Source of the DNA: Citrobacter youngae | GTDB lineage: Bacteria > Pseudomonadota > Gammaproteobacteria > Enterobacterales > Enterobacteriaceae | Length of the DNA: 64,000 nt | Direction of reading: 5' to 3' | NCBI RefSeq assembly: GCF_003818115.1 | Contig: NZ_RPOI01000020.1 | Span: 62,001 to 126,000 of the forward strand | Part shown: piece after piece, positions 48,795-58,971 of the stretch | Layout of the letters: each line of letters starts with the position of its first letter | How positions within the stretch are numbered: position 1 is the first letter of the stretch | The notes under the pieces: model-generated | What the model saw: the letters and a program-made list of their open reading frames with translations, nothing else | Databases searched by the model: none | What the model was told of the DNA's origin: nothing | Made by a program: the position numbers and the translations under genes

Positions 48795-50423
48795 ATGAAA
48801 ACTCGCGACTCGCAAACAAGTGACGTGATTATCATTGGTGGAGGAGCAACAGGTGCAGGGATCGCACGCGACTGTGCCCTGCGCGGATTGCGCGTCATCT
48901 TAGTAGAACGCCACGATATCGCGACAGGCGCGACGGGCCGTAACCACGGTCTGCTGCACAGCGGAGCACGTTACGCCGTTACTGACGCTGAATCTGCCCG
49001 CGAATGCATTAGCGAAAACCAAATTCTGAAACGTATCGCCCGCCATTGCGTTGAGCCAACGGACGGTCTGTTTATTACGCTGCCGGAAGATGAACTCTCT
49101 TTCCAGGCAACCTTTATTCGTGCCTGTGAAGACGCGGGCATCCGCGCAGAAGCGATTGATCCACAACAGGCGCGTATTATCGAACCTTCCGTGAATCCAC
49201 AGCTGATTGGCGCAGTGAAAGTACCAGACGGTACCGTTGATCCTTTCCGCTTAACCGCCGCCAACATGCTGGATGCACGAGAGCACGGTGCGATTATCTT
49301 AACGGCCCATGAAGTGACGGGGCTGATTCGTGAAGGTGCGACGGTGTGCGGGGTGAACGTACGCAACCATCTGACGGGCGAGATGCAATCTCTGCATGCG
49401 CCGGTGGTCGTGAATGCCGCCGGGATCTGGGGCCAGCGCATTGCGGAATATGCCGATCTGAGCATCCGTATGTTCCCGGCGAAAGGTTCTCTGTTGATCA
49501 TGGATCATCGCATAAATCAGCATGTTATCAACCGCTGCCGTAAGCCATCTGATGCCGATATTCTGGTGCCTGGCGATACCATTTCGCTGATCGGTACAAC
49601 CTCACAACACATTGATTACGACGATATCGACAGCAACCGCGTCACCGCAGAAGAGGTGGATATTCTGCTGCGTGAGGGTGAGAAGCTGGCGCCAATTATG
49701 GCGAAAACTCGCATCCTGCGTGCTTACTCCGGTGTGCGTCCGCTGGTGGCCAGCGACGACGATCCGACCGGTCGTAACGTCAGCCGCGGTATTGTGTTAT
49801 TCGATCACGCAACGCGCGACGGACTGGACGGATTTATCACCATTACCGGTGGCAAACTGATGACCTACCGCCTGATGGCGGAATGGGCCACCGACGCAGT
49901 ATGCCGCAAACTGGGCAATACTCGCCCTTGTACAACCGCAGAGACAGCTCTGCCAGGCTCACAGGAGTCGACCGAACACACGCTTAAACGCGTTATCTCT
50001 TTGCCAGCGCCACTGCGCGGCTCGGCGGTCTACCGCCATGGCGACCGCACCCCGGCGTGGCTTAGCGAAGGCCGTCAGCACCGCAGCCTGGTCTGTGAAT
50101 GTGAAGCCGTCACCGCAGGCGAAGTGCAATATGCCGTTGAAAATTTAACCGTCAACAGCCTGCTGGATTTGCGTCGCCGTACCCGTGTTGGAATGGGGAC
50201 GTGTCAGGGCGAATTGTGTGCCTGCCGCGCTGCAGGTTTGCTACAACGTTTTAATGTCACCACCGCCGCACAATCTATCACCCAGCTTTCTGAATTCCTC
50301 AACGAACGCTGGAAAGGCGTGCAGCCTATCGCGTGGGGAGATGCGCTGCGCGAAAGCGAATTCACGCGCTGGGTCTATCAGGGATTGTGTGGTCTGGAAA
50401 AGGAGCACCAGGATGAAATTTGA
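48795..50423 (+). CDS. glpA: Anaerobic glycerol-3-phosphate dehydrogenase subunit A
   Basis: FAD subunit that oxidises glycerol-3-phosphate to dihydroxyacetone phosphate under anaerobic conditions, with electrons going through GlpB and GlpC to menaquinone. The FAD-binding motif is [20 protein letters not shown] at about 12-31. A C-terminal BFD-like [2Fe-2S] region has [10 protein letters not shown] and [11 protein letters not shown]. Length 542 equals E. coli. The last codons overlap the glpB start. Confidence 0.97.
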   Translation: MKTRDSQTSDVIIIGGGATGAGIARDCALRGLRVILVERHDIATGATGRNHGLLHSGARYAVTDAESARECISENQILKRIARHCVEPTDGLFITLPEDELSFQATFIRACEDAGIRAEAIDPQQARIIEPSVNPQLIGAVKVPDGTVDPFRLTAANMLDAREHGAIILTAHEVTGLIREGATVCGVNVRNHLTGEMQSLHAPVVVNAAGIWGQRIAEYADLSIRMFPAKGSLLIMDHRINQHVINRCRKPSDADILVPGDTISLIGTTSQHIDYDDIDSNRVTAEEVDILLREGEKLAPIMAKTRILRAYSGVRPLVASDDDPTGRNVSRGIVLFDHATRDGLDGFITITGGKLMTYRLMAEWATDAVCRKLGNTRPCTTAETALPGSQESTEHTLKRVISLPAPLRGSAVYRHGDRTPAWLSEGRQHRSLVCECEAVTAGEVQYAVENLTVNSLLDLRRRTRVGMGTCQGELCACRAAGLLQRFNVTTAAQSITQLSEFLNERWKGVQPIAWGDALRESEFTRWVYQGLCGLEKEHQDEI

Positions 50424-51672
50424 TACCGTCATTATCGGCGGCGGCCTCGCCGGGTTGCTGTGCGGTCTGCAACTGCAAAAAAGCGGTTTGCGCTGCACGA
50501 TTGTCACTCGCGGCCAAAGCGCCCTGCATTTTTCCTCCGGCTCACTGGATTTGCTCAGCAACTTACCCGATGGCCAACCGGTGACCGATATAGAAGCGGG
50601 TTTGGATGCGCTGCGCACTCAGGCCCCCGCACATCCGTATAGCACCATAGGAACGCACAACGTTCTGGAACTGGCTCAACAGGCGCAAAATCTGCTGGAA
50701 GAGTGCGGAACGCATTTGCACGGTAAGCTTCATCAGGCTCATCAACGTGTAACACCGTTGGGAACCCTGCGCTCAACCTGGTTAAGTTCCCCGGAAGTGC
50801 CGGTCTGGCCGCTATCCGCAGAGCGTATCTGCGTTGTGGGTATTAGTGGTTTACTGGATTTTCAGGCGCATCTCGCCGCAGCCTCACTGCGCCAACGCAA
50901 TCTCAGCGTCGAGACGGCAGAAATCGAACTGCCGGAACTGGATGTCCTGCGTGATAACCCGACCGAGTTTCGTGCCGTCAACATTGCGCGCCTGCTGGAT
51001 AACGAAGATAAATGGTCGCTGCTTTATGACGCATTACTGCCGATCGCAAAAACCTGCGACATGATAATCATGCCGGCCTGCTTCGGTCTGGCGGATGAGC
51101 GGCTCTGGCAGTGGCTGAATGAGCGCCTTCCCTGCTCGCTGTCGCTGTTACCGACCCTACCGCCTTCGGTACTGGGCATGCGTTTGCACAACAAATTGCA
51201 GCGCCAGTTTGTGCGCCAGGGCGGTGTGTGGATGCCGGGTGATGAAGTGAAGAAAATCACCTGTCAGGACGGCGTTGTCAGCGAAATCTGGACCCGCAAC
51301 CATGCCGATATTCCATTGCGCCCACGCTTCGCCGTACTCGCCAGCGGTAGTTTCTTTAGCAGCGGACTGGTCGCCACGCGCGAAGCCGTTCATGAGCCGA
51401 TTCTCGGTCTGGATGTGCACCAAACCGCCACACGTGCGCAGTGGTATCAGCGTGACGTCTTTGATCCGCAACCGTGGCAACAGTTTGGCGTAACCACCGA
51501 TGCTGAACTGCGTCCATCGCTTGCAGGAAAAACAGTAGAGAATATGTTTGCCATCGGATCGGTACTTGGCGGTTTTGACCCTATCGCCCAGGGTTGCGGA
51601 GGCGGAGTGTGCGCAGTGAGCGCTTTACACGCCGCACATCATATTGCGAAACGTGCAGGAGGCCAGCAATGA
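50413..51672 (+). CDS. glpB: Anaerobic glycerol-3-phosphate dehydrogenase subunit B
   Basis: Flavoprotein subunit linking GlpA to the membrane-bound GlpC. An N-terminal dinucleotide-binding motif ([16 protein letters not shown]) and the C-terminal [20 protein letters not shown] are visible. The start [11 protein letters not shown] gives 419 residues, equal to E. coli; it overlaps glpA by 11 bases with AGGAGCACCAGG as ribosome-binding site. An earlier in-frame ATG lies deep inside glpA and is rejected. Confidence 0.97.
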   Translation: MKFDTVIIGGGLAGLLCGLQLQKSGLRCTIVTRGQSALHFSSGSLDLLSNLPDGQPVTDIEAGLDALRTQAPAHPYSTIGTHNVLELAQQAQNLLEECGTHLHGKLHQAHQRVTPLGTLRSTWLSSPEVPVWPLSAERICVVGISGLLDFQAHLAAASLRQRNLSVETAEIELPELDVLRDNPTEFRAVNIARLLDNEDKWSLLYDALLPIAKTCDMIIMPACFGLADERLWQWLNERLPCSLSLLPTLPPSVLGMRLHNKLQRQFVRQGGVWMPGDEVKKITCQDGVVSEIWTRNHADIPLRPRFAVLASGSFFSSGLVATREAVHEPILGLDVHQTATRAQWYQRDVFDPQPWQQFGVTTDAELRPSLAGKTVENMFAIGSVLGGFDPIAQGCGGGVCAVSALHAAHHIAKRAGGQQ

Positions 51673-52859
51673 GCGACACACGTTTTGAAAGTTGTATCAA
51701 ATGCACAGTGTGCACCACTGCCTGCCCGGTAAGCCGTGTCAACCCAGGTTACCCAGGCCCTAAACAAGCCGGCCCTGACGGTGAACGTCTGCGTTTGAAA
51801 GATGGTGCGTTATATGACGATGCGCTGAAATATTGCATCAACTGCAAACGCTGTGAAGTGGCCTGCCCTTCGGATGTCAAAATTGGCGATATCATCCAGC
51901 GCGCGCGTGCCAAATACGACACGACACGTCCGTCGATACGTAACTTTGTCTTAAGCCATACCGATTTGATGGGCAGTGTTTCTACGCCGTTCGCACCCAT
52001 CGTGAACACCGCGACTTCACTGAAACCGGTGCGCCAGCTTCTTGATTATGCACTAAAAATCGATCATCGCCGTACGCTGCCGAAGTACTCCTTCGGTACC
52101 TTCCGCCGCTGGTATCGCAGCATAGCCGCACAGCAGGCGCAGTATCAGGATCAAGTTGCATTTTTCCACGGTTGCTTTGTGAACTACAACCATCCGCAAC
52201 TCGGTAAAGATCTGATAAAAGTGCTGAACGCGATGGGTACTGGCGTACAACTGCTGAGTAAAGAGAAATGCTGTGGCGTACCACTGATCGCCAACGGTTT
52301 CACCGATAAAGCACGTAAGCAGGCGGTAAGTAATGTGGCTTCACTGCGAGAAGCGATTGACGGAAAAGGCATCCCGGTTATTGCCACCTCTTCAACCTGT
52401 ACCTTTGCGCTACGCGATGAATACCCTGAAGTGCTGGATGTCGACAACTCAGGGCTACGCGAACATATTGAACTGGCTACACGCTGGCTGTGGCGCAAGC
52501 TGGACGAAGGGAAAACGTTGCCGCTGAAAACGTTGCCGCTAAAAGTGGTCTATCACACACCATGTCATATGGAGAAAATGGGCTGGACACTCTATACGCT
52601 GGAACTGCTGCGACAAATTCCGGGACTTGAACTGACCGTGCTGGATTCACAGTGCTGCGGGATCGCCGGAACTTACGGATTCAAAAAGGAAAACTATCCG
52701 ACGTCACAGTCAATTGGCGCACCGCTATTCCGCCAGATTGAAGAAAGCGGCGCGGATATCGTCGTGACCGACTGCGAAACGTGTAAATGGCAGATTGAGA
52801 TGTCGACAAGTAAGCGTTGCGAACATCCTATCACCCTGCTTGCCAAAGCGTTGGGGTAA
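51669..52859 (+). CDS. glpC: Anaerobic glycerol-3-phosphate dehydrogenase subunit C
   Basis: Iron-sulfur subunit that anchors the GlpAB dimer and carries electrons to the quinone pool. Two ferredoxin motifs open the protein ([12 protein letters not shown] and [12 protein letters not shown]); two CCG-type motifs (KEKCCGVPL and DSQCCGIAG) follow. The start MSDTRFESC overlaps the glpB stop and gives 396 residues, equal to E. coli. A short duplicated stretch, [10 protein letters not shown], occurs near residue 285, where E. coli reads TLPLKPLPLK. Confidence 0.97.
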   Translation: MSDTRFESCIKCTVCTTACPVSRVNPGYPGPKQAGPDGERLRLKDGALYDDALKYCINCKRCEVACPSDVKIGDIIQRARAKYDTTRPSIRNFVLSHTDLMGSVSTPFAPIVNTATSLKPVRQLLDYALKIDHRRTLPKYSFGTFRRWYRSIAAQQAQYQDQVAFFHGCFVNYNHPQLGKDLIKVLNAMGTGVQLLSKEKCCGVPLIANGFTDKARKQAVSNVASLREAIDGKGIPVIATSSTCTFALRDEYPEVLDVDNSGLREHIELATRWLWRKLDEGKTLPLKTLPLKVVYHTPCHMEKMGWTLYTLELLRQIPGLELTVLDSQCCGIAGTYGFKKENYPTSQSIGAPLFRQIEESGADIVVTDCETCKWQIEMSTSKRCEHPITLLAKALG

Positions 52860-52866
52860 CTCAGTT

Positions 52867-52895
52867 GCCCGGTGATGTTTGCTACCGGGCATTTT
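52867..52895 (+). terminator. Rho-independent terminator of glpABC
   Basis: GCCCGGT pairs with ACCGGGC across a 10-base loop and is followed by ATTTTTG. It starts 7 bases past the glpC stop codon. Confidence 0.85.
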
Positions 52896-53042
52896 TGTGC
52901 ATCCAGTTCCGCTTATTTGAATACGTTGCAGTCGGGCGTATTTATCTCTGATTCACCCACGCAAAGAATCAATTTCTCATATGCAGCACTTGCGAAAAGT
53001 GGATACCGTCACGCCATCTTCTCTTTCTGGTGACGGACTACC

Positions 53043-53960
53043 ATGGCTAAACCCACCACATCCACACCGCATGATGCGGTTTTTAAAAAGATCATTTCTT
53101 ATCCTGAGATGGCCCGGGATTTTCTGGAGATTCACCTCCCCGTCACATTACGTGAGATTTGCAATTTGCAAACGCTGAAGCTGGAGTCCACCAGTTTTAT
53201 CGAACAGGATCTCCGCGCGTACTACTCCGACATATTGTGGTCGCTAAAGACCCACGAAGGTGATGGCTATATCTATTGTGTCATCGAACATCAGAGTACA
53301 GCTGTGCAGCACATGGCATTCCGCCTGATGCGCTATGCCACCGCTGCGATGCAGCATCATCTTGATGCCGGGAATAAAACGCTGCCGCTGGTGATCCCCA
53401 TGTTGTTTTATCACGGTCAACAAAGTCCCTATCCCTGGTCACTCAACTGGCTGGATGAATTTGACAACCCACAACTGGCGCGACAACTTTATTCAGAAGC
53501 TTTTCCGCTGGTCGACATTACCGTGATTCCTGACGATGAAATCGCGCAACATCGGCGTGTTGCGTTGCTTGAATTGATGCAAAAACATATCCGCGATCGC
53601 GATTTGATGGGATTAGTAGACCGACTGGTCTCGTTATTAGTTACAAGCACCGCTAATGACAGCCAGCTACAGACGCTATTTAATTATCTGCTACAGTACG
53701 GCGACGTTTCTCACGTCAACGAATTTATCCATAAAGTTGCCGAACGTTCCCCTCATAACAAGGAGAGGCTGATGACAATCGCAGAGAGACTCAGACAAGA
53801 AGGCCACCACGATGGGCTGCAACAAGGGTTGGAACAAGGAGTACAAAAAGGTACGCAAGAAGAAGCAATACGGATCGCTCGCATGATGCTGGAACAAGGA
53901 ATTGATCGTGATTTGGTTCAGTTAATTACCGGGTTGTTGCCAGACGATGTCACAGCGTGA
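53043..53960 (+). CDS. Rpn family recombination-promoting nuclease (YfaD/RpnE type)
   Basis: PD-(D/E)XK nuclease of the former YhgA-like putative transposase family; in E. coli these proteins are DNA endonucleases that raise RecA-independent recombination. The N-terminus [20 protein letters not shown] is typical. The likely active site lies in AYYSDILW with VIEHQST following (Asp, Glu and Gln). It has 305 residues, a full length for the family, with no visible break. The C-terminal tail has a QG-repeat stretch ([15 protein letters not shown]), a zone known to vary between Rpn proteins. E. coli has yfaD in the same place after glpC. Confidence 0.88.
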   Translation: MAKPTTSTPHDAVFKKIISYPEMARDFLEIHLPVTLREICNLQTLKLESTSFIEQDLRAYYSDILWSLKTHEGDGYIYCVIEHQSTAVQHMAFRLMRYATAAMQHHLDAGNKTLPLVIPMLFYHGQQSPYPWSLNWLDEFDNPQLARQLYSEAFPLVDITVIPDDEIAQHRRVALLELMQKHIRDRDLMGLVDRLVSLLVTSTANDSQLQTLFNYLLQYGDVSHVNEFIHKVAERSPHNKERLMTIAERLRQEGHHDGLQQGLEQGVQKGTQEEAIRIARMMLEQGIDRDLVQLITGLLPDDVTA

Positions 53961-53967
53961 GTCAGAC

Positions 53968-53990
53968 AGGGAAGGTTTGTAACCTTCCCT
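53968..53990. terminator. Perfect hairpin between the rpn gene and yfaY
   Basis: AGGGAAGGTT and AACCTTCCCT, 10-base perfect arms with a 3-base loop, lie between two convergent genes, 7 bases past the rpn stop. T runs are lacking, but position and symmetry suggest a shared 3' end signal. Confidence 0.6.
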
Positions 53991-53998
53991 GCCACTAA

Positions 53999-55195
53999 TC
54001 AAACCGTCAGGAATTCCACCACATCGATCCAGCCGTGTTCCCCGGCGATATCCTGACCATTTAGCCAACGCCGCAGCATATTAAGCGCCATCATTGCGCA
54101 AACCTCCTGACGAACAGCCAAACTATAGCGATTTGCATTGAGTCGCACCCGCAAGGCATGCGTGCCGTCAGGTGTTGCCAGTGCGAAGTTAATATGTTCG
54201 TTTTCGAAACCCGATACCGCCAGCGCCAGTTCGGCATAATGATTGCCGCGTCGCTCGGTTATCCAGTGTGCCGTTTGCGCCAGCGTTTCTTCCTGAGATG
54301 GCACTACCTCGCTCGCTAACAACGGGGCACTGGCGCGAGACAGCTGCAGGGCAATTAAGCCTCCGGTAAATTGCTCGCTCAGCGTCAGACTGTACTGGCG
54401 CTCCTGGAGCTTACGGGCAATTTGCGCAGGTAACCCTTCGGTACCTTCAAAAATCATATTCTGGCCAGCAACGCGTTTCACCTCTGGCCATAGCGCCAGC
54501 ATCGCTTCACGTTGGGAATCGGGTCCGGTTAACTTCAGCTCGATAATCGGCATCGACGAGCGATAGCCCATTGTCACCCCGGGCGGTAAAACCAAAGGAT
54601 CCAGGCTCTGCGCCAGATCGCTTTCAGAACGACCAAAGGTCGTTAAGCGCAGGCATAGCGGGGGTTGAGAGAGAGAAAAACGCTCACGCAGGCGCGGCAG
54701 GATCTCATGTTCAACCATGACTTTAAATTCTGACGGCACACCCGGCGTAAAGAACATCAGGCAGCGATTAAGCTTTACGGCGAACCCGCAGGCAGTTCCG
54801 ACCGGATTATTAATAAACTCCGCACTGGCCGGAAGCTCAGCCTGTTTGCGATTGCTCGGCGCCATGACGCGTCCCCGCTCACGGAAAAAACGCGCCATTT
54901 CGGCCAGCCACGCTTCATGCAGCACCAGCCCTTCACCTTTTGCGGTTGCCGCCGCCAGTGCGCTCAAATCATCGCTGGTCGGCCCTAAGCCGCCATTGAC
55001 GATCAGCACATCAGCATGTTCGCTACGCTCACGCAGAATAGCGACCAAATCGTTCAGATTGTCGCCAACTGTATTGCGGCGTGTTAACGGTAATCCCTGA
55101 TTAAAGAAAAAATCGGCCAGCCAGGCGGCATTAGTGTCGACGATTTGTCCGTGCAACACTTCATCCCCGGTGGATAGCATCTCCACGTTTAACAT
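53999..55195 (-). CDS. yfaY: CinA-like protein YfaY (NMN amidohydrolase-like)
   Basis: CinA/PncC-family protein with an N-terminal MoaB/MogA-like molybdopterin-binding fold (STGDEVLHGQIVDTNAAWLA and NGGLGPTSDDLSALA), related to the COG1058 pyrophosphatase domain, and a C-terminal PncC-like domain (LTLSEQFTGGLIALQLSRA). In E. coli, YgaD/PncC is the active NMN deamidase, while YfaY has little or no such activity reported, so the role is uncertain. It has 398 residues (E. coli 400). Confidence 0.92.
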   Translation of the reverse strand: MLNVEMLSTGDEVLHGQIVDTNAAWLADFFFNQGLPLTRRNTVGDNLNDLVAILRERSEHADVLIVNGGLGPTSDDLSALAAATAKGEGLVLHEAWLAEMARFFRERGRVMAPSNRKQAELPASAEFINNPVGTACGFAVKLNRCLMFFTPGVPSEFKVMVEHEILPRLRERFSLSQPPLCLRLTTFGRSESDLAQSLDPLVLPPGVTMGYRSSMPIIELKLTGPDSQREAMLALWPEVKRVAGQNMIFEGTEGLPAQIARKLQERQYSLTLSEQFTGGLIALQLSRASAPLLASEVVPSQEETLAQTAHWITERRGNHYAELALAVSGFENEHINFALATPDGTHALRVRLNANRYSLAVRQEVCAMMALNMLRRWLNGQDIAGEHGWIDVVEFLTV

Positions 55196-55274
55196 CGTGT
55201 TCTCCTGCTTTTATGATGAAAACACTATAACGCATGGAGGGGGGAAGGCGCGACTGAACGCCGCGCCTGGTCGA

Positions 55275-55817
55275 TTAGAAACTGGCGTTTACCCCGATGT
55301 ATGGGCCGTCAGCAATCGCGTTATCGCGGTTGCCATCTTTACCCGCCAGATTCAGGTAACGGTAACCTGCTTCAATACTCAGCGGACGCATAATCGTCAG
55401 GCGCGCACCGGCATTTGCTTCTTCGTAGCTGTCGATCCCGCTGGAGAGTGAATCCGGGGAGTAGTAGTATTCACCAAACAGACGGAAACTGTCGCCAATC
55501 GGCCACTGTAAACCACCACCGACAGCTGCCGCGTAGCCTTCATCACCGTCTTTCGGGTTGGTATAGATACCTTTCCCACCGACTGTTGCCAGCAACGGAC
55601 CCAGAGGGATATTCAGACCAAGGCCAAGCCCTGCAACATCACCGTCGTCATCGTTATGCATCCAGTTGCCGCTAACAGCCAGTCCAGTGGACTCAGTACC
55701 CATACCGAAACCGAGGTTGGTGTAATCTTCGCCTGCCTGACCGCTAATGCTAATCGCATTCGCCGACGCAGAAACAAACAGCATTCCGGCAAAACCCAGT
55801 AATAAACTTTTTTTCAT
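55275..55817 (-). CDS. yfaZ: Outer-membrane beta-barrel protein YfaZ
   Basis: Predicted small porin-like protein of 180 residues. A signal peptide ends near SASANA, the body is a series of alternating strands rich in Gly and aromatic residues (YTNLGFGMGTESTG, GEYYYSPDSLSSG), and the chain ends in NASF, a terminal aromatic as in outer-membrane barrels. Function is not established for the family. It matches E. coli yfaZ in place, between yfaY and nudI. Confidence 0.9.
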   Translation of the reverse strand: MKKSLLLGFAGMLFVSASANAISISGQAGEDYTNLGFGMGTESTGLAVSGNWMHNDDDGDVAGLGLGLNIPLGPLLATVGGKGIYTNPKDGDEGYAAAVGGGLQWPIGDSFRLFGEYYYSPDSLSSGIDSYEEANAGARLTIMRPLSIEAGYRYLNLAGKDGNRDNAIADGPYIGVNASF

Positions 55818-56135
55818 TTTCTATCCTTTCCAGCAAGAATCAAAACATAGCCCCAAAACCGCTGGATTGTACTGCCAGATGGCGAGGAATCAATGAGCTA
55901 AAAAAGCGATGCAATGACATATTGTAACTAAATACTACCCGCAATGTTTCAGTAAGGTTAAGTTCTTACCCGAAATAGACGATAAAAGGCACCTGATTGC
56001 CGTTTTCAACAGACAACGTCATCTTCCCCGGCAAAGCTGGCTTAAACAGCAATGAAGCGTTTTTTCTGTCGCCTGCAAAAGGTAAGATGTGTTAACAATG
56101 GACTCCTCCGCCCCTCCCCTACAAGGAACAGACTT
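55818..56135. other. Intergenic region between divergent yfaZ and nudI
   Basis: 318 bases with no recognised gene. It must carry both divergent promoters. The yfaZ ribosome-binding site (GGAAAGGATAG on the minus strand) and the nudI one (ACAAGGAACAG) are visible. An open frame back to 56052 in the nudI frame is not supported as coding by homology. Confidence 0.5.
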
Positions 56136-56561
56136 ATGCGTCAAAGAACGATTGTTTGCCCACTCATTCAAAATGAAGGCTGTTTTTTACTGTGCAAAAT
56201 GGCCGACGATCGCGGTGTTTTCCCTGGTCAGTGGGCGCTGTCTGGCGGCGGCGTTGAGCCAGGTGAGCGCATCGAAGAGGCTTTGCGTCGGGAAGTGAGG
56301 GAAGAGTTGGGTGAACAACTGGTATTATCAGAAATTACTCCGTGGACCTTCAGCGATGATATTCGGACCAAAACCTATGCCGATGGCAGTCAGGAAGATA
56401 TTTATATGATTTATCTCATCTTCGATTGTGTGGCGGCTAATCGTGAAGTGAACATTAACGAAGAGTTCCAGGACTTCGCCTGGGTTAAAGCGGAAGATCT
56501 TGGCACCTACGACTTAAATATCGCCACGCGTAAAACGTTGACCTTGAAAGGGTTACTGTAA
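56136..56561 (+). CDS. nudI: Nucleoside triphosphatase NudI
   Basis: Nudix hydrolase that in E. coli prefers dUTP, dTTP and dCTP, giving the monophosphate and pyrophosphate. The Nudix box [20 protein letters not shown] followed by ELGEQL fits GX5EX7REUXEEXGU. The start [13 protein letters not shown] gives 141 residues, equal to E. coli. It lies next to the arn operon, as in E. coli. Confidence 0.95.
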   Translation: MRQRTIVCPLIQNEGCFLLCKMADDRGVFPGQWALSGGGVEPGERIEEALRREVREELGEQLVLSEITPWTFSDDIRTKTYADGSQEDIYMIYLIFDCVAANREVNINEEFQDFAWVKAEDLGTYDLNIATRKTLTLKGLL

Positions 56562-56842
56562 ATCCCACGAGTTTAAACGTAATATAAACGATGTTCACAA
56601 TAGCGGTATTGTTCTCTGCATTCAGCAACAGAGACCAACGCCGCCATAACGACTAAAAATACTTTATATTCAAATAAATAAATCACCCCTCCCTGTTTTT
56701 ATCTTTATACCCCAAACCTTAAACTCTTAAGGATAAATTAACCTTCAGTCTTTAACCTTTGTGGCCTGATGAAATAATTAACGATGCCCCTGTTTATCAC
56801 TAAAAATAAAACTGCGGTGGCGTTAAATGGCTTGAAGGAATA
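56562..56842. other. Intergenic control region of the arn operon
   Basis: 281 bases, A+T-rich, holding the PmrA box (56726-56742) and presumably the arnB promoter. The arnB ribosome-binding site AAGGA is at 56836-56840. No small gene was recognised. Confidence 0.55.
56726..56742 (+). promoter_or_regulatory. PmrA (BasR) box upstream of arnB
   Basis: CTTAAG-GATAA-ATTAAC fits the PmrA direct repeat YTTAAK-N5-YTTAAK with one good and one near half. It lies 100 bases before arnB. PmrA/BasR induction by Fe3+ or low Mg2+ (via PhoPQ) of this operon is established in E. coli and Salmonella; activity of this copy is inferred. Confidence 0.7.
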
Positions 56843-57982
56843 ATGATGTCTGACTTTTTGCCTTTCTCCCGTCCGGCAATGGGTGATGAAGAACTTGCCG
56901 CAGTTAAGGCGGTTCTGGATTCAGGGTGGATAACCACGGGTCCTAAAAATCAGCAGTTGGAAGACGCTTTCTGCCAGCTCACAGGAAACCAAAACGCCGT
57001 TGCCGTCTGTTCCGCGACGGCAGGTATGCACATTACGCTAATGGCGCTGGGTGTGGGTGAAGGCGATGAAGTGATCACCCCGTCGATGACGTGGGTATCT
57101 ACACTCAACATGATTGTCCTGCTGGGCGCCACACCGGTTATGATCGATGTTGACCGCGATACGCTGATGGTGACCCCCGAACAAATTGAAGCCGCTATCA
57201 CACCACGAACCAAAGCTATTATTCCCGTGCATTATGCCGGGGCCCCAGCCGATCTTGATGCCATTTACGCCATCGGTGAACGCTATGGAATCCCTGTTAT
57301 TGAAGACGCAGCACACGCCGTCGGAACGTTATACAAGGGTCGTCATGTCGGTGCTCGTGGTACCGCAATATTTTCCTTTCACGCTATCAAGAATGTGACC
57401 TGTGCTGAGGGTGGACTGATTGTTACTGACGACAGCCAGCTCGCTCAACGGCTTCGCAGCCTCAAATTTCACGGCCTGGGTGTAGATGCGTATGACCGTC
57501 AAACCTATGGCCGCGCGCCGCAAGCTGAAGTTCTCGCGCCGGGATATAAGTACAACCTGACTGATATCAACGCTGCCATCGCCCTGGTACAGTTGAACAA
57601 GCTGGCTCGTCTGAACGCACGCCGTGCGCAAATTGCGCAGCAGTATCAACAGGCGCTGGCCGATACGCCGTTTCAACCGCTCACCCTGCCTCAGTGGTCA
57701 CATGTGCACGCCTGGCATTTGTTCATCATTCGCGTGGATGAAGCCCGCTGCGGGCTGAGCAGAGATGCTCTGATGGAAGCACTAAAGGCCAGAAATATTG
57801 GCACAGGCCTGCATTTTCGCGCGGCCCACACGCAGAAATATTATCGCGAACGTTTCACCGATCTTTCTTTGCCTAATACCGAATGGAATAGCGCACGCAT
57901 ATGTTCACTGCCGCTATTTCCCGACATGACCGACGATGACACACAACGCGTCATTACGGCACTTCGCCAGATTGCAGGATAA
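56843..57982 (+). CDS. arnB: UDP-4-amino-4-deoxy-L-arabinose aminotransferase ArnB
   Basis: PLP-dependent aminotransferase turning UDP-4-keto-pentose into UDP-L-Ara4N. The lysine that binds PLP is in [14 protein letters not shown]; the N-terminal [14 protein letters not shown] is typical of the DegT/DnrJ/EryC1 family. It has 379 residues; the annotated E. coli start is a few codons longer. Two adjacent ATG codons (56843 and 56846) follow AAGGA. First gene of the seven-gene arn operon, under a PmrA box. Confidence 0.96.
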   Translation: MMSDFLPFSRPAMGDEELAAVKAVLDSGWITTGPKNQQLEDAFCQLTGNQNAVAVCSATAGMHITLMALGVGEGDEVITPSMTWVSTLNMIVLLGATPVMIDVDRDTLMVTPEQIEAAITPRTKAIIPVHYAGAPADLDAIYAIGERYGIPVIEDAAHAVGTLYKGRHVGARGTAIFSFHAIKNVTCAEGGLIVTDDSQLAQRLRSLKFHGLGVDAYDRQTYGRAPQAEVLAPGYKYNLTDINAAIALVQLNKLARLNARRAQIAQQYQQALADTPFQPLTLPQWSHVHAWHLFIIRVDEARCGLSRDALMEALKARNIGTGLHFRAAHTQKYYRERFTDLSLPNTEWNSARICSLPLFPDMTDDDTQRVITALRQIAG

Positions 57983-57987
57983 TAAGC

Positions 57988-58971
57988 ATGTTTGAAGCCA
58001 CACCGATTAGTAAAGTCTCGGTGGTCATTCCCGTTTTTAACGAACAGGAAAGCCTGCCAGAATTAATCAGGCGCACCAGCGCCGCCTGCGAAAAACTGGA
58101 TACTGAATATGAAATCCTGCTCATTGACGACGGTAGCAGTGACAATTCGACTCAACTGATGATGGACGCCTCCCAGGCACCGAACAGCCATATTGTCTCT
58201 ATTCTGTTGAATCGAAACTATGGGCAACACTCGGCGATTATGGCCGGTTTCAGCCACGTCACGGGCGACCTGATCATCACGTTAGATGCTGATTTACAAA
58301 ACCCGCCAGAGGAGATCCCGCGGCTGGTTGCCACGGCAAAAGAAGGCTTCGATGTCGTCGGAACGGTGCGTCAGAACCGCCAGGACAGCCGCTTTCGTAA
58401 GACCGCCTCACGGATGATCAACCATCTGATTCAGCGCACGACCGGTAAAGCCATGGGCGATTATGGCTGCATGCTGCGCGCCTATCGCCGTCACATCGTC
58501 GATGCCATGTTGCATTGCCAGGAGCGTAGCACCTTTATTCCGATCCTGGCTAACATCTTTGCCCGCCGCGCCACGGAAATCCCGGTACACCATGCCGAAC
58601 GTGAATTTGGCGACTCTAAGTACAGTTTCATGCGTCTGATAAACCTGATGTATGACCTGGTAACCTGCCTGACCACCACGCCATTGCGTATGTTGAGCCT
58701 GCTGGGCAGCATCATTGCCGCCACAGGCTTTACCCTGTCGGTCCTGCTTGTTGTTCTTCGCCTGACGCTCGGCCCGCAGTGGGCGGCAGAAGGTGTGTTT
58801 ATGCTGTTTGCCGTGCTGTTTACCTTTATCGGCGCGCAATTCATTGGCATGGGATTACTCGGCGAATATATCGGTCGCATCTATAACGATGTCCGCGCAC
58901 GCCCTCGCTATTTTGTTCAACACGTTATCCGTCCACAAACCACGCAGTCAACTGAGGAAAACCGCGCATGA
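57988..58971 (+). CDS. arnC: Undecaprenyl-phosphate 4-deoxy-4-formamido-L-arabinose transferase ArnC
   Basis: Family 2 glycosyltransferase that moves formylated L-Ara4N from UDP onto undecaprenyl phosphate at the inner face of the membrane. The GT-A fold begins [15 protein letters not shown]; the metal site is in [14 protein letters not shown]. Two C-terminal helices (about 235-300) anchor it. It has 327 residues (E. coli 322). Starts 5 bases after arnB and overlaps arnA by 4 bases. Confidence 0.97.
   Translation: MFEATPISKVSVVIPVFNEQESLPELIRRTSAACEKLDTEYEILLIDDGSSDNSTQLMMDASQAPNSHIVSILLNRNYGQHSAIMAGFSHVTGDLIITLDADLQNPPEEIPRLVATAKEGFDVVGTVRQNRQDSRFRKTASRMINHLIQRTTGKAMGDYGCMLRAYRRHIVDAMLHCQERSTFIPILANIFARRATEIPVHHAEREFGDSKYSFMRLINLMYDLVTCLTTTPLRMLSLLGSIIAATGFTLSVLLVVLRLTLGPQWAAEGVFMLFAVLFTFIGAQFIGMGLLGEYIGRIYNDVRARPRYFVQHVIRPQTTQSTEENRA

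Noticed and set aside
52511..52541. [10 protein letters not shown] duplication in GlpC as a recent expansion
   Set aside because: E. coli GlpC already has TLPLKPLPLK at the same place and the same length, so only one codon differs.
53043..53960. The Rpn gene as part of an insertion sequence
   Set aside because: Despite the old transposase label, no terminal inverted repeats or target duplications are visible around it, and the gene occupies its usual place after glpC.
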